Origin: Candidatus Aridivita willemsiae
GTDB lineage: Bacteria; Actinomycetota; CADDZG01; WHSQ01
Direction of reading: 5' to 3'
Assembly (NCBI GenBank): GCA_013695835.1
Contig: JACCZU010000162.1
Coordinates: forward strand, 1-38,158
DNA: 38,158 nucleotides
The position numbers were made by a program, and so were the translations under genes. The notes under the pieces were generated by a model that worked only from the letters and a program-made list of their open reading frames with translations, did not search any database and was not told the origin of the DNA. Below are positions 9,362 to 20,370 of the stretch, piece by piece. Positions within the stretch are counted from its first letter, which is position 1. The number at the start of each line of letters is the position of its first letter.

Positions 9362-10138
9362 GCGCTGCAGGCGGCTCGAGGCCGCCGCCGGCGCCCGGGC
9401 GGTAAGGACCTCGTGGCCGGCTTCTGTGATTGCGACGGTGTGCTCGAAATGCGCAGACAACGACCCGTCGGCAGTCACCACCGTCCACCCGTCGGCCAGC
9501 GCTTTGGTGGCGCTGCCCCCGGCGTTGACCATCGGCTCTATCGCCAAAGTCATCCCCTGAGTCAGCCGCTCGCGGCGGCCGGGGGACCCGTAATTGGGGA
9601 TTTGAGGGTCCTCGTGCAAGTGCCGCCCAACCCCGTGGCCGACGTACTCCCTCACGATGGAGAAACCTCCCGAGATGGCCACCGCCTCCACCGCGTGTCC
9701 GACATCACCAAGGCGCTTACCAGGGTGGCATTGGGCGATGGCCGCCTCGAGCGACGCTTCCGTCACTTTCAACAGTTGCAGGGCACGATCCTCCACGGTT
9801 CCCACCGGAAAGGTCCACGCCGAGTCGACGTGAAAACCCTCGTAAAGGACCCCGACATCGAGCGAGACGATGTCTCCTTCCTCGAGCACAAGTGGCCCAG
9901 GGATGCCGTGAACGATGACGTCGTTGGGCGAGGAGCATATCGACGCAGGAAAACCCCGGTAGCCCTTGAAAGAGGGGATGCCTCCATGGCCCGTGATCCA
10001 GCCTTCGGCGAGAGCGTCGAGCTCACCGGTTGTGACGCCGGGGCGAAGGGCCTCCTCGAGCACGTTCAGGGTGTCGGCGAGAATGATCCCGCCTCGCCGC
10101 ATGGCGCCGAGCTCCTCCCGAGACTTCTTGTAGATCAT
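9326..10138 (-). CDS. map: Type I methionyl aminopeptidase
   Basis: MIYKKSREELGAMRRGGIILADTLNVLEEALRPGVTTGELDALAEGWI...SSPNDVIVHGIPG...VGHGVGRHLHEDPQIPNYG...LAIEPMVNAGG. Confidence 0.95.
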   Translation of the reverse strand: MIYKKSREELGAMRRGGIILADTLNVLEEALRPGVTTGELDALAEGWITGHGGIPSFKGYRGFPASICSSPNDVIVHGIPGPLVLEEGDIVSLDVGVLYEGFHVDSAWTFPVGTVEDRALQLLKVTEASLEAAIAQCHPGKRLGDVGHAVEAVAISGGFSIVREYVGHGVGRHLHEDPQIPNYGSPGRRERLTQGMTLAIEPMVNAGGSATKALADGWTVVTADGSLSAHFEHTVAITEAGHEVLTARAPAAASSRLQRLAGAAQAGTHG

Positions 10139-10148
10139 GTGATGGCTC

Positions 10149-10787
10149 CTAGATAGCGCTGATGATGCGCTGGAAGACCTCGTTCTGCGAACCGACGCCG
10201 ACGATTCGCCGCAGCAGTCCTTTGTCGTCGTAGAACTCGCCAAGCGGCTCGGTTTCCTCGTAGTAGGTCTTGAGCCTCTGCCGGATCGCCTCTTCGTCGG
10301 CGTCGTCGGGACGCTGCACGACCTCGCCTCCACAATTGTCACACGACCAATCGCTTTGGGGTGGCGCGTCGACATGATAGTTCCGACCACATTCCGAGCA
10401 CACTCTTCGGCCCATGATGCGCTTCATTGTCACTTCCTCCGGGACCTCGAGCACCAGAGCCGCATCAAGCTCGCCCTCCTCCTCGGTGAGAAGTCGATCC
10501 AAGGCCTGAGCTTGCTCTGTATTGCGTGGGAAGCCGTCGAGGAGCCATCCAGACACCGCATCCTCTTGGCCGAGCCGCTCCTTAACGAGCTCAATGGTGA
10601 GCTCGTCGGTGACGAGCTGTCCGCTCTCGACTATCTCCTTCACCTCTCGGCCGAGCTTCGATTCGCTTGCGATAGCATCCCGGAAGATGTCACCGGTCGC
10701 AATGGCGGGGATATGCCATTTCTCGGCAATCCTCTTTCCCTGCGTTCCCTTGCCCGCCCCCTGCGGACCGAAGATCACGAGCCTCAT
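10149..10787 (-). CDS. adk: Adenylate kinase with zinc-type LID domain
   Basis: MRLVIFGPQGAGKGTQGKRIAEKW...LLDGFPRNTEQAQALD; LID CSECGRNYHVDAPPQSDWSCDNCGG has paired CxxC. Confidence 0.96.
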   Translation of the reverse strand: MRLVIFGPQGAGKGTQGKRIAEKWHIPAIATGDIFRDAIASESKLGREVKEIVESGQLVTDELTIELVKERLGQEDAVSGWLLDGFPRNTEQAQALDRLLTEEEGELDAALVLEVPEEVTMKRIMGRRVCSECGRNYHVDAPPQSDWSCDNCGGEVVQRPDDADEEAIRQRLKTYYEETEPLGEFYDDKGLLRRIVGVGSQNEVFQRIISAI

Positions 10788-10795
10788 GACCGAGC

Positions 10796-12094
10796 CTACC
10801 GGAGGAAGCCCTCGTAGTGCCGCATGGTGAGCTGGGATTCGATCTGCTTCATCGTCTCGAGAGTAACGCCGACGGTGATGAGGATCGAGGTCCCCCCAAA
10901 GGGCAGCTGCTGGATGTTCTGGGTCGCCGTGAAGATGGACGGGAGCAAGGCGATGGCCGCGATGAACAAGGCTCCGGGGAGTGTGATGCGCGACAGGATG
11001 CGATCGAGGTACTCGGCCGTCTGCCGGCCGGGACGGATGCCAGGAATGAACCCTCCGTACTTCTTCATGTTGTCGGCGACATCGTTGGGGTTGAAAGTGA
11101 TCGCAGTATAGAAATAGGCAAAGAACACAACCATGAGTCCGTAGAGCAGCATGTACAGGAGACTTGATGAGTTCACCAGATAGTTCGAGATAAAGTTTTG
11201 GATGCCCGGCTGCTGAATCACGTTCTGGAGCAATGAAGGGATGTAGAGCACGCTCGAGGCAAAGATGATCGGGATGACGCCGGCCTGGTTTACCTTCAGT
11301 GGAATGTAGGTTGAGCTTCCCGCGTACATCTGGCGTCCGACCACCCTCTTGGCGTATTGCACCGGGATCCGGCGCTGCCCCTGCTCCATGATCACGATGA
11401 ACACGATGATGGCAAGTCCAAGCAGACAGATCAGCGCGAAGATGAATGCTCCCTTCTGCTGCAAGATGGCATTGCCCTCGCTCGGCAGGGTCGACACGAT
11501 CGAGGCGAAGATCAGAATTGACATGCCGTTTCCGATGCCGCGCTGCGTTATGAGCTCGCCCAGCCACATGATGAGCGCAGTCCCCGCAGTGAGCGAAAGC
11601 ACCACGAGTGCGACGCGGGGGGCGGTGAAGTTCGGTATGAGATCAACGGGCTGCCCTCCTACAGCGGGCACGCCTCCACCGTTGTGGAACAGGAAAGCCA
11701 GGCCGGTGGACTGCAGAAGCGCAAGGACCACCGTGAGATAGCGCGTCCATTGAGTGATCTTCTTCGTGCCCGTCTCGCCCTCTTTGGACCATGCCTCGAG
11801 CTTGGGGATCACGACGGTGAGAAGCTGCATGATGATTGAAGAGGTTATGTACGGCATGATGCCGAGCGCGAAAATTGCCAGTTGGGTCAAAGCGCCGCCT
11901 GAGAACAGGTTGATAAATTGAAACACTCCGCCTTGGGCTCCCCTGGCAAAGTCCTGGGCAGCCTGCACGTCGATGCCGGGCGTCGGGACGTGCGCCCCGA
12001 ACCGGTAGACCGCGATGATCAACAGGGTGAACAGGATCTTCTTGCGAAGGTCGGGAATCTTGAAGGCGTTTCCGAACGCTCCGAGCAGGTTCAT
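10796..12094 (-). CDS. secY: Preprotein translocase subunit SecY
   Basis: MNLLGAFGNAFKIPDLRKKILFTLLIIAVYRFGAHVPTPGID...MPYITSSIIMQLLTVVIPKLE...RGIGNGMSILIFASI...YGGFIPGIRPGRQTAEYLD. Confidence 0.98.
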   Translation of the reverse strand: MNLLGAFGNAFKIPDLRKKILFTLLIIAVYRFGAHVPTPGIDVQAAQDFARGAQGGVFQFINLFSGGALTQLAIFALGIMPYITSSIIMQLLTVVIPKLEAWSKEGETGTKKITQWTRYLTVVLALLQSTGLAFLFHNGGGVPAVGGQPVDLIPNFTAPRVALVVLSLTAGTALIMWLGELITQRGIGNGMSILIFASIVSTLPSEGNAILQQKGAFIFALICLLGLAIIVFIVIMEQGQRRIPVQYAKRVVGRQMYAGSSTYIPLKVNQAGVIPIIFASSVLYIPSLLQNVIQQPGIQNFISNYLVNSSSLLYMLLYGLMVVFFAYFYTAITFNPNDVADNMKKYGGFIPGIRPGRQTAEYLDRILSRITLPGALFIAAIALLPSIFTATQNIQQLPFGGTSILITVGVTLETMKQIESQLTMRHYEGFLR

Positions 12095-12549
12095 CGCTTG
12101 GCCTCCACGGAGGGATGAAGCACCTCTACCGACCCGCCGGCGGCTTCAATCTTAGCGACCGCTGACTCGCTGAAAGCGTGTGCCCGCACGGACACGGAGC
12201 GGTCAATGTCACCCCGGCCCAGGACCTTGATGAGCTCGCTTCTCTTCTTGATGAGCCCGGCCGTCCTGAGCTCAGCCGGCCCGATCTCAGAGGGTGCCAG
12301 CTCCCGCAGGCTGTCGAGGTTGACGACGCCGTAGACCGTCTCGTGAGGGGGCTTGAAGCCCTTCAGCTTGGGAAGACGCCGGACCAGCGGCATCTGGCCG
12401 CCCTCGAAAGCGGCCGAAACAGAGGAGCGCGCCTTGGTCCCCTTGGTTCCTCGGCCGGCCGTTTTTCCTCCACCGGCGCTTATCCCCCGGCCGACCCGCT
12501 TGCGCTTCCTGTGGGCGCCGGGCGCCGGGGCCAACTCGTGCGGCTTCAT
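12091..12549 (-). CDS. rplO: 50S ribosomal protein L15
   Basis: MKPHELAPAPGAHRKRKRVGRGISAGGGKTAGRGTKGTKAR...FEGGQMPLVRRLPKLKGF. Confidence 0.97.
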   Translation of the reverse strand: MKPHELAPAPGAHRKRKRVGRGISAGGGKTAGRGTKGTKARSSVSAAFEGGQMPLVRRLPKLKGFKPPHETVYGVVNLDSLRELAPSEIGPAELRTAGLIKKRSELIKVLGRGDIDRSVSVRAHAFSESAVAKIEAAGGSVEVLHPSVEAKR

Positions 12550-12606
12550 CGGATGCGGCTCCTGTTGTTGATCCCGAATTGTGCTCTGCTCAATGTCTAC
12601 CAGTCC

Positions 12607-13164
12607 CTAGCTGCTACTCGCAGCCGGTGCCGGGCCTCGGAGCAGGTAGGCGGGGGCCACATGCTCGAGCGACTTGCCCCTCTTGGTGGCGATCTCCTGG
12701 GGAGTGTGGATGCTCTTTAGCGCCCTGATGGTCGCGTTCACGATGTTGATTGGGTTGTCCGAACCGAGCGACTTGGAGAGGATGTCCCGCACACCCGAGC
12801 ACTCGACCACCGCCCGAACGGGCCCGCCTGCAATGACACCTGTACCGGGGGAAGCGGGCTTGAGCAGAACGACTCCGCCCGAGTCCTCGCCCTTCACCTG
12901 GTGGATGATCGTCTGCCCGGACATGGGAACCGTGAAGAAGTTCCGTTTGGCCTCTTCGACGCCCTTTTGAATGGCGGCGGGAACCTCGCGCGCCTTGCCA
13001 TGACCGACCCCCACGCGCCCGGCGCCGTCACCCACCACGACCAGCGCGGTGAACGAGAATCTGCGTCCGCCCTTTACGACCTTGGCTACGCGGTTGATCG
13101 AGACGACGCGCTCTTCGTACTGGGTTCTGTCGTCATCGCGTGAGGAACGTCCGCCTCTTGACAT
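12607..13164 (-). CDS. rpsE: 30S ribosomal protein S5
   Basis: [60 protein letters not shown]. Confidence 0.98.
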   Translation of the reverse strand: MSRGGRSSRDDDRTQYEERVVSINRVAKVVKGGRRFSFTALVVVGDGAGRVGVGHGKAREVPAAIQKGVEEAKRNFFTVPMSGQTIIHQVKGEDSGGVVLLKPASPGTGVIAGGPVRAVVECSGVRDILSKSLGSDNPINIVNATIRALKSIHTPQEIATKRGKSLEHVAPAYLLRGPAPAASSS

Positions 13165-13194
13165 CAGCTAATCCATCCTCTCTGTGGCATTGTT

Positions 13195-13545
13195 CTAGAG
13201 CTCCAATCCAGCCTCGCGGGCCCCCTCGGCGACGGCGCGGACCTGTCCGTGGTACATGAAGCCACCACGATCGAATGTGACCCTGGTGATCCCTCTGGCC
13301 GTCGCCGCCTGTGCAACGACGGCGCCCACCGCCCTGGCCTTGGCTTTGGGGTCGCTCCCTTCGGCGCCGCTCAAAGTCGAGGCCGCCGCCAGCGTCCGAC
13401 CCGCCGTGTCGTCGATAACCTGCGCGTATACGTGCCGGTTAGATCGATACACGGCCAAACGGGGCCGTTCGCTCGTCCCCACCACCTTCTTGCGCACGCG
13501 TCTGTGCCTCACGGCACGGGCTCGCGCCCTCTCGGCAGTCGCCAT
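13195..13545 (-). CDS. rplR: 50S ribosomal protein L18
   Basis: [44 protein letters not shown]...[31 protein letters not shown]. Confidence 0.97.
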   Translation of the reverse strand: MATAERARARAVRHRRVRKKVVGTSERPRLAVYRSNRHVYAQVIDDTAGRTLAAASTLSGAEGSDPKAKARAVGAVVAQAATARGITRVTFDRGGFMYHGQVRAVAEGAREAGLEL

Positions 13546-13547
13546 GC

Positions 13548-14093
13548 TTAGGCACCCGCCTTTGCTGCTTTGCCTGCCTTGCGCCTGATTCGCTCACCCT
13601 CGTAGCGGATTCCCTTGCCCTTGTATGGTTCGGGCTTGCGGATAGCGCGCACCTCGGCCGCAACCTGACCGACTAGCTCTTTGTCGATTCCCTTAACCGT
13701 GATCCTCGTCGGCGCCGGGACCTCGAACTCGATCCCAAGGGGGGCTTTCTTTCTGACAGAGTGTGAGTAACCCACGGCGAGCTCGATATTGTCGCCCTGC
13801 TTGGTCGCCCTGTAGCCCACTCCTTGGATCTCGAGCCGCTTCTCATAGCCCTCGGTCACTCCAAGCACCATGTTCGCGATTAGAGTGCGGAAGAGACCAT
13901 GTAGCGCCCTCACCTCGCGCACGTCGTTGGCGCGCGTAACGACGAGCTCGGCACCCGTGTTGGCCACGGCGATCCCGTCGGGGAGGGCGCGATGGAGCTC
14001 GCCTCTCGGCCCGTTGACATGCACGGCTCGCGCCGCGACGCTCACGTGCACGTCGGATGGAATCGGTATGGGGTTCAGCCCTACTCGTGACAT
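13548..14093 (-). CDS. rplF: 50S ribosomal protein L6
   Basis: [33 protein letters not shown]...[30 protein letters not shown]. Confidence 0.97.
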   Translation of the reverse strand: MSRVGLNPIPIPSDVHVSVAARAVHVNGPRGELHRALPDGIAVANTGAELVVTRANDVREVRALHGLFRTLIANMVLGVTEGYEKRLEIQGVGYRATKQGDNIELAVGYSHSVRKKAPLGIEFEVPAPTRITVKGIDKELVGQVAAEVRAIRKPEPYKGKGIRYEGERIRRKAGKAAKAGA

Positions 14094-14115
14094 TGCCTTC
14101 TTTCCGTCCTCCTCG

Positions 14116-14514
14116 TCACCACACGTAGGCGAGCACTTCGCCGCCGACCCTCGCCCTGCGTGCCTGTTTGTCCGTCATAACGCCCTGCGAAGTCGAGATG
14201 ATCGCGACCCCCAGGCCCCCGAGCACGCGCGGCAGCTCGTGTGCCCCTTTGTAGACCCGGCGCCCCGGCGTCGAAATGCGCCGCAATCCTTCAATCGCAC
14301 GCTCTCGCTCCTGAGAGTAGCGAAGTCTGATCCTGATCGCCGGATGGCCACTTTCCGTTACCACCTCGTAACCATCGACGTAACCCTCCTCATGAAGGAT
14401 GGCCGCGATGTTCTGCTTGAGCTTCGATGCAGGCACGCTGACGTCGTCGTGCATCGCGGAGGAGGCGTTGCGAACTCTCGAGAGCATATCGGCGATTGGA
14501 TCGGTCATTGTCAT
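14116..14514 (-). CDS. rpsH: 30S ribosomal protein S8
   Basis: [51 protein letters not shown]...[27 protein letters not shown]. Confidence 0.97.
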   Translation of the reverse strand: MTMTDPIADMLSRVRNASSAMHDDVSVPASKLKQNIAAILHEEGYVDGYEVVTESGHPAIRIRLRYSQERERAIEGLRRISTPGRRVYKGAHELPRVLGGLGVAIISTSQGVMTDKQARRARVGGEVLAYVW

Positions 14515-14516
14515 GG

Positions 14517-14702
14517 TTACCAACTCGCCTTCGTGATGCCTGGGATCTCGCCGTTGTGCGCCATGTGCCTGAAGCACAGACGGCACAGCCCAAAGCGCTT
14601 GTAAACGGCCCGGGGCCTGCCGCACCGTTTACAGCGCGTATAGCCCTGAACCTTGTACTTGGGCTGCCGTTGCGCCTTCATCTGCAAAGCCTTCTTTGCC
14701 AT
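14517..14702 (-). CDS. rpsZ: 30S ribosomal protein S14 type Z
   Basis: 61 aa, [61 protein letters not shown]; two CxxC. Confidence 0.97.
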   Translation of the reverse strand: MAKKALQMKAQRQPKYKVQGYTRCKRCGRPRAVYKRFGLCRLCFRHMAHNGEIPGITKASW

Positions 14703-14720
14703 TTACTCCTCCACCCGCAC

Positions 14721-15287
14721 TTAGGTCAGGTCCCTGAAGGGCAGGCCCAATGCCTTGAGCAGGGCCCGGCCTTCGTCATCGTGACGCGCCGTTGTGACGA
14801 TTGTGATGTCCATGCCACGCGTCTGATCGATGTCGTCGTAGTCGATCTCGGGGAAAACGAGTTGCTCGGTCAGTCCAACCGAGTAGTTGCCGTGGCCATC
14901 AAAAGACCTGGGGTTGAGGCCCCTGAAGTCCCGAATACGAGGAAGCACCACCGCAAGGAGCCGGTCGATGAAGTCCCACATTCGGTCGCCCCGCAGCGTC
15001 ACGCTGGCGCCGATCGGCATTCCCTCCCGGATCTTGAACGTTGCGATCGACTTGTGGGCGCGTCTGAGGGCCGGCTTTTGACCCGTGATGGTCGTAAGAT
15101 CCTTGACTGCGCCTTCGAGCAGCTTGGCATCGCGAGAAGCCTCGCCGACGCCCATGTTCACGACGACCTTCTGAGGCCGCGGAACCTCCATGATGTTGGC
15201 AAGGCCAAGATCATCCTTGAGCCCGCGGCGGATCTCCTGATCGTAGCGCTCCTTGAGGCGGGGTCTATAGGTGGCTGTGTGGCTCAC
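14721..15287 (-). CDS. rplE: 50S ribosomal protein L5 (GTG start)
   Basis: [50 protein letters not shown]...[27 protein letters not shown]. Confidence 0.96.
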   Translation of the reverse strand: MSHTATYRPRLKERYDQEIRRGLKDDLGLANIMEVPRPQKVVVNMGVGEASRDAKLLEGAVKDLTTITGQKPALRRAHKSIATFKIREGMPIGASVTLRGDRMWDFIDRLLAVVLPRIRDFRGLNPRSFDGHGNYSVGLTEQLVFPEIDYDDIDQTRGMDITIVTTARHDDEGRALLKALGLPFRDLT

Positions 15288-15288
15288 A

Positions 15289-15609
15289 CTAAAGCTCCGT
15301 TCCGCATTTCCTGCAGACCCTGATCTTGGCGCCGGTCGCATCTTCGACCCGGAAGCCAGCACGTGTAGGCCCGTCGTTGGGGCACACGAGAGCCACATTC
15401 GAGATGTCGACCGGGGCCTCCTTATGGGTGATACCGCCCTCCTGGTTGCCTCGGCGGCCCATTCTTACCTTTTCGTGCCTCGTCACCTGGTTCACCCCTT
15501 CGACCAGGATGCGCCCCTTTTTCCTGACGACCTCGAGGACGCGGCCCTGCACGCCGAGATCCTTGCCGGAGATGATCGCCACCCTGTCGCCCTTCCTTAT
15601 CACGGTCAC
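15289..15609 (-). CDS. rplX: 50S ribosomal protein L24
   Basis: [47 protein letters not shown]...[21 protein letters not shown]. Confidence 0.97.
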   Translation of the reverse strand: MTVIRKGDRVAIISGKDLGVQGRVLEVVRKKGRILVEGVNQVTRHEKVRMGRRGNQEGGITHKEAPVDISNVALVCPNDGPTRAGFRVEDATGAKIRVCRKCGTEL

Positions 15610-15978
15610 TCAGATCACCTCCGGAGCGAGAGACACGATCCTCATGAAGCGCTTATCTCGCAGCTCGCGTGCAACCGGGCCAAATATCCTTGTACCGCGC
15701 GGCTGCATCTGGTTGTCAACGATGACCACTGCGTTGTCGTCGAACTTGATGTAGGAACCATCCCCCCTGCGCCGCTCCTTTGCAGTCCGAACGACTACTC
15801 CCTTTACGACGTCCGATCTCTTCACTGCCCCCCCGGGAATCGCATCCTTCACGGTGCAGACGACGACATCGCCAATGCCTGCATACCTTCGGCTTGACCC
15901 GCCAAGCACTTTGATCACGAGAACCTCACGGGCCCCTGTGTTGTCGGCAACCCTGCACCTGGTCTCTTGCTGTATCAC
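15610..15978 (-). CDS. rplN: 50S ribosomal protein L14 (GTG start overlapping rpsQ stop)
   Basis: [65 protein letters not shown]. Confidence 0.96.
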   Translation of the reverse strand: MIQQETRCRVADNTGAREVLVIKVLGGSSRRYAGIGDVVVCTVKDAIPGGAVKRSDVVKGVVVRTAKERRRGDGSYIKFDDNAVVIVDNQMQPRGTRIFGPVARELRDKRFMRIVSLAPEVI

Positions 15979-16256
15979 TCGGCTCTTTCCACTATTTCGG
16001 CGACGCGCCACCGCTTCGTCTTGGATAATGGGCGCGTCTCTTGGATCCTCACCGTGTCGCCCTTCCCCGCCTCGTTGCGCTCATCGTGAGCCTTGATGCG
16101 GTGGGTGCGGCGAACGATCTTGCCGTACGTCGCGTGCGCATTGGAATCGCGAACCTCGACCACCACGGTCTTATCCATGACGTCGGAAACGACCCGGCCG
16201 GTGCGGCTCTTCCTGTCACCCCTGTGCGTTGTGACATCTGATTCTGTGGTGCTCAT
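15975..16256 (-). CDS. rpsQ: 30S ribosomal protein S17
   Basis: [74 protein letters not shown]. Confidence 0.97.
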   Translation of the reverse strand: MSTTESDVTTHRGDRKSRTGRVVSDVMDKTVVVEVRDSNAHATYGKIVRRTHRIKAHDERNEAGKGDTVRIQETRPLSKTKRWRVAEIVERAE

Positions 16257-16459
16257 GTCCGGCTTCCTTCCAGCTCTTTCTCTCTTAGAACGGTTTTTAC
16301 CCTTGCTATGTCCTTACGCAGCTCGCGCAGGCGCCGGTAGTTATCCAACTGCCCCGTCGCGTTCTGGAATCGGAGGTTGAACAACTCCTCCTTGGTTTCG
16401 ATGAGCCTGCGTTCAAGCTCCTCGACACTCAAGTCTCTCAGCTCCTGTGCTCCGGCCAC
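16253..16459 (-). CDS. rpmC: 50S ribosomal protein L29 (GTG start proposed)
   Basis: [64 protein letters not shown]. Confidence 0.93.
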   Translation of the reverse strand: MAGAQELRDLSVEELERRLIETKEELFNLRFQNATGQLDNYRRLRELRKDIARVKTVLREKELEGSRT

Positions 16460-16461
16460 GG

Positions 16462-16887
16462 CTACTGCGCCTCGAGCGATTGCTCGCGCCCCACGAAGCG
16501 GCACTTGATCGGCAGCTTGTGAGCCGCCAAACGAATGGCCTCTTTGGCCAGGGGCTCGGGAATGCCGGCAATCTCAAACATCACACGGCCCGGTTTCACA
16601 ACCGCAACCCAGAACTCCGGGTTGCCCTTACCCGAGCCCTGGCGAGTTTCCGCCGGCTTCTTGGTGACGGGTTTGTCCGGAAACACGTTGATCCAGACCT
16701 TCCCGCCCCTGCGGATGTGGCGCGTCATGGCGATTCTGGCGGCTTCTATCTGGCGGTTGGTGATCCATCCTGGTTCGACCGCCATGAGCCCATAGTCGCC
16801 AAAGCTCACGGTCGTGCCGCCTTTGGATTGGCCGCGCATGCGCCCCCGCTGCTGCTTGCGGTGCTTGACCCTCTTCGGCTGCAACAT
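16462..16887 (-). CDS. rplP: 50S ribosomal protein L16
   Basis: [93 protein letters not shown]. Confidence 0.98.
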   Translation of the reverse strand: MLQPKRVKHRKQQRGRMRGQSKGGTTVSFGDYGLMAVEPGWITNRQIEAARIAMTRHIRRGGKVWINVFPDKPVTKKPAETRQGSGKGNPEFWVAVVKPGRVMFEIAGIPEPLAKEAIRLAAHKLPIKCRFVGREQSLEAQ

Positions 16888-16889
16888 GA

Positions 16890-17768
16890 CTAGGCTCCCC
16901 CTTCCTTCGGCTGTTCCTGAGAGGGAGAGGAGGGGGAGGGGGGAGACGTGGGGGAGGGTGCACTTGCTGCGGCATCTCTCGCCGGAGTTGCTCGAGGACG
17001 GGCCGGTCGCCGGGCCGCCCCGTCTGGAGCAGCCGTTCGGTCGGCGGCGCCCCGCCCAACCGTCTCGCCGGCTGCGAGTGCCGCCTCACGGCGCAAACGA
17101 GCGACATCGCGGGCCGACGCGTACACGTCCTGGAAGGGGCCCTTGTAAATCCACACCTTCACGCCGATACGACCGAAGGTTGTGCGCGCCTCGGCCAAGC
17201 CGTAATCGACGTCGCCCCGCAGGGTGTGCAGCGGCATCTGCCCTTCGATGTACCACTCGGTGCGGCTCATCTCGGCCCCGCCGAGACGGCCACCGCATTG
17301 CACTCGAACGCCTTTGGCCCCGTTGCGCATCGCCGTCCCAACTGCCTTCTTCATTGCGCGCCTGAACGACACCCGGCTGACGAGCTGTTCGGACACTCCC
17401 TGGGCTATGAGCTGGGCGTCGAGCTCGGGCTGCTTGACCTCGAGAATATTGAGCCGCACATCGGTTGGACGGCCGTAGATCCTGGACTCCATGTACTCGA
17501 GGTGGGAGCGAAGGCGCTCGGCTTCCGATCCTCGGCGGCCGATGACGATGCCGGGCCGCGCCGTGTGGACGTCGATCCTCACCCGCTCACGCGTCCGTTC
17601 GATCTCGATGCGGCTGATCCCGGCGTGGGGCAACTGGCCGAGCAGGTACTGGCGTATGCGGAGATCCGCCTCGAGATACTCGCCATACTGCTTCTCGGAG
17701 AACCAGCGCGACTTCCAGTCGGTATGGATGCCGAGCCGCAGGCCGTAAGGATGAACTTTCTGTCCCAC
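16890..17768 (-). CDS. rpsC: 30S ribosomal protein S3 with long Ala/Pro/Ser C-terminal extension
   Basis: [42 protein letters not shown]...[51 protein letters not shown]; tail ends [24 protein letters not shown]. Confidence 0.97.
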   Translation of the reverse strand: MGQKVHPYGLRLGIHTDWKSRWFSEKQYGEYLEADLRIRQYLLGQLPHAGISRIEIERTRERVRIDVHTARPGIVIGRRGSEAERLRSHLEYMESRIYGRPTDVRLNILEVKQPELDAQLIAQGVSEQLVSRVSFRRAMKKAVGTAMRNGAKGVRVQCGGRLGGAEMSRTEWYIEGQMPLHTLRGDVDYGLAEARTTFGRIGVKVWIYKGPFQDVYASARDVARLRREAALAAGETVGRGAADRTAAPDGAARRPARPRATPARDAAASAPSPTSPPSPSSPSQEQPKEGGA

Positions 17769-18287
17769 TTATGACTCTCCCTTGTCGGTGTCCTCTGATG
17801 TCTCCGACTCAGAAGCGGCGCCTCGGCGCGTCGTCGTCGTCTTTGCCGTCGTCTTGCTGCCCGTCGCTGTGCGAGCGCCGGCGGCCGAACGGCCGGCGGG
17901 AGGCGCAGCAACGAGCTCCTCGGGCCTCGCAACCACAATCGAGACATGTGAGGTCCGCTTGCGGATTCTCGTCGCCCTCCCGAGAGCTCTGGGCCGAAAG
18001 CGCCGCAGAGTCGGTCCCTCGTCAACCCAGGCGCGCGCCACGACGAGCTCGTCGACGGCGAGGCCATAGTTGTGCTCGGCATTCGCGATGGCGGACTCGA
18101 GCACCTTGGCAACGGGCTCGCAGGCAGCCTTCTGTGTGAACCTCAAGACCCTGCGGGCATCATCGACATGGCGGCCCCTTATCAAGTCCACCACCTGCCG
18201 CACCTTGGTCGCCGAAATGCGCGTATAGCGCGACCGGGCAAGGGCCTCGGGGGCGTCGGGCGAGATCCGTGAGGCGCTCCTTGCCAT
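17769..18287 (-). CDS. rplV: 50S ribosomal protein L22 with Thr/Ser/Ala-rich C-terminal extension
   Basis: SRYTRISATKVRQVVDLIRGRHVDDARRVLRFTQKAACEPVAKVLESAIANAEHNYGLAVDELVVARAWVDEGPTLRRFRPRALGRATRIRKRTSHVSIVV. Confidence 0.96.
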   Translation of the reverse strand: MARSASRISPDAPEALARSRYTRISATKVRQVVDLIRGRHVDDARRVLRFTQKAACEPVAKVLESAIANAEHNYGLAVDELVVARAWVDEGPTLRRFRPRALGRATRIRKRTSHVSIVVARPEELVAAPPAGRSAAGARTATGSKTTAKTTTTRRGAASESETSEDTDKGES

Positions 18288-18568
18288 TACCTGACCCTCG
18301 TCGTTCTCTCGGCCCCGCCGTGGGTTCGAAAGGCGCGCGTGGCTGCGAACTCACCGAGCTTGTGCCCGACCATTGACTCCGTGATGTAGACGGGGACGTG
18401 CCTGCGCCCGTCGTGCACTGCGATGGTGTGACCGACCATCTCGGGGATCACAGTCGAACGCCGAGACCACGTCTTGATCACACGCTTTTCGTTGCGGCTG
18501 TTCATGGCGTCCACCTTCAAGAGAAGGTGGTCGTCGACGAACGGGCCCTTCTTGGTGCTTCTCGGCAC
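18287..18568 (-). CDS. rpsS: 30S ribosomal protein S19
   Basis: [80 protein letters not shown]. Confidence 0.98.
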   Translation of the reverse strand: MPRSTKKGPFVDDHLLLKVDAMNSRNEKRVIKTWSRRSTVIPEMVGHTIAVHDGRRHVPVYITESMVGHKLGEFAATRAFRTHGGAERTTRVR

Positions 18569-19398
18569 TATCTACCTCTCTTCTTTCTGCGCCGGCGAAC
18601 AATGAGCGCATCGGACTGCTTCTTCTTGCGCGTGCGGCCTTCCGGCTTGCCCCACGGGCTCACAGGATGCCGGCCTCCGGATGACTTGCCTTCCCCGCCG
18701 CCGAGGGGATGGTCGACGGGGTTCATGACCACACCGCGGACGGTCGGTCGCTTGTTCTTCCAGCGATTGCGTCCTGCCTTTCCACCCGTCACAAGCTCGG
18801 CTTCTGCGTTTCCCACAGCACCTACGGTCGCACGGCACTCCGAGGGCACCATCCGGACCTCGCCCGAGGGCAGGCGCAGGGTGGCGCGCGTTCCTTCCTT
18901 GGCGACGAGCTGCACCGAAGAGCCGGCGGAACGAGCCATCTTGCCTCCGCCGCCCGGCCTGAGCTCGACATTGTGAACGACCGTTCCAACTGGGATGTTT
19001 CTCAGGGGAAGGGCATTGCCGGGCCTGATATCTGCGCCGGACCCGGACTCGAGCATGTCGCCCACCCGCACTCTGTTCGGTAGCAGGATGTAGCGCTTCT
19101 CGCCGTCGGCATAATGCAACAGTCCGATGCGGGCGTTGCGATTCGGATCGTATTCGATGTGAGCGACCTTGGCCGGAATCCCATCCTTGGCGCGGCGGAA
19201 ATCGATGCGGCGATACCGGTTCTTGTTCCCGCCCCCCTGGTGGCGAGTGGTGATTCGCCCATGCGCATTGCGCCCCGCCTGCTTGGGCTTGGGCTCGAGC
19301 AACGCCCTCTCGGGGCGAGTTCGGGTCAGCTCGGAGTAGTCCGAATAGGACTGAAAACGGCGCCCGGGAGATGTCGGCTTGGTCTTACGGATAGGCAT
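18568..19398 (-). CDS. rplB: 50S ribosomal protein L2
   Basis: [25 protein letters not shown]...[23 protein letters not shown]...[50 protein letters not shown]. Confidence 0.98.
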   Translation of the reverse strand: MPIRKTKPTSPGRRFQSYSDYSELTRTRPERALLEPKPKQAGRNAHGRITTRHQGGGNKNRYRRIDFRRAKDGIPAKVAHIEYDPNRNARIGLLHYADGEKRYILLPNRVRVGDMLESGSGADIRPGNALPLRNIPVGTVVHNVELRPGGGGKMARSAGSSVQLVAKEGTRATLRLPSGEVRMVPSECRATVGAVGNAEAELVTGGKAGRNRWKNKRPTVRGVVMNPVDHPLGGGEGKSSGGRHPVSPWGKPEGRTRKKKQSDALIVRRRRKKRGR

Positions 19399-19411
19399 TG
19401 GAAGCTCCCAC

Positions 19412-19717
19412 TTAACCCTGTTGCTCGAAGATATCAATACGTTCGCCTGCGGCAAGCTTGACGATGGCCCGCTTGTGATCCGGGCGGCGGCCCATCTCAT
19501 ACCTGAAGCGCTTGACCTTGCCCTTCCGGTTGGCCGTATTGACGCCTAAGACCTTTACTCCCCATATGGACTCGACCGCCTGTCGGATCTCGGTCTTGTT
19601 GGCGCGGGGATGCACTCTGAACGTGTAGGCATTCTGCTCGATCAGCGCATAGGACTTCTCGCTCACGATCGGGGCAAGGATGACGTCGCGTGGATCGCTC
19701 TTGGTGGAGCCGCTCAC
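19412..19717 (-). CDS. rplW: 50S ribosomal protein L23
   Basis: [87 protein letters not shown]. Confidence 0.97.
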   Translation of the reverse strand: MSGSTKSDPRDVILAPIVSEKSYALIEQNAYTFRVHPRANKTEIRQAVESIWGVKVLGVNTANRKGKVKRFRYEMGRRPDHKRAIVKLAAGERIDIFEQQG

Positions 19718-20370
19718 GAGGCCTCCCCTTGTGCAGAAATCTCGCGCCTCGCTTCGGCGCCGCCGGCCAAGGCCTCCAAAGCGCGTGGCGTAAAGATCAC
19801 GGCGTCGGCCGCCAAGACGTCATACGTAGACAGCGCGCCCGACAGCGAGAAGGCCGAACCGGCAAGGTTGCGAAAAGCCCGGTCAATCCCCCGTGAGGCC
19901 TCGTCTTGGGGATCGAGCACGAGCAACACGCGTCTGCCGATCCCTGCCTTCCCCAGGGCCTGCGCTGCGGCCTTCGTCTTTGCTCCTTCGAAGCCGTCTA
20001 GCACCCATACGTTGCCTGCTTTGGAAGCGAGGGCAGATCGCAATGCCGCGCGTCGCATCTTCTTGGGGACACGCACCGCGTAGTCGCGCGGCTTGGGTCC
20101 GAACACCGTGCCCCCGCCCACCCACATGGGGCTGCGTATCGAGCCATGGCGCGCGCGCCCGGTTCCCTTTTGACGCCAGGGCTTCTGCCCGCCGCCGCGG
20201 ACCTCAGAGCGAGTCCTGGTCGAGGCCGTCCCCGACCGGGCTGCTGCCAGTTGCGCGGTGGCCACCTGATGCATCAAAGGAACATTGACGTCTCCGCCGA
20301 AGAGCTCCTCGGGCAGCTCACGCTCGCCCACCTGCACTCCGGCGCCGTCGATTACCTTCGCAGTCGCCAT
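19714..20370 (-). CDS. rplD: 50S ribosomal protein L4
   Basis: [98 protein letters not shown]. Confidence 0.96.
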   Translation of the reverse strand: MATAKVIDGAGVQVGERELPEELFGGDVNVPLMHQVATAQLAAARSGTASTRTRSEVRGGGQKPWRQKGTGRARHGSIRSPMWVGGGTVFGPKPRDYAVRVPKKMRRAALRSALASKAGNVWVLDGFEGAKTKAAAQALGKAGIGRRVLLVLDPQDEASRGIDRAFRNLAGSAFSLSGALSTYDVLAADAVIFTPRALEALAGGAEARREISAQGEAS

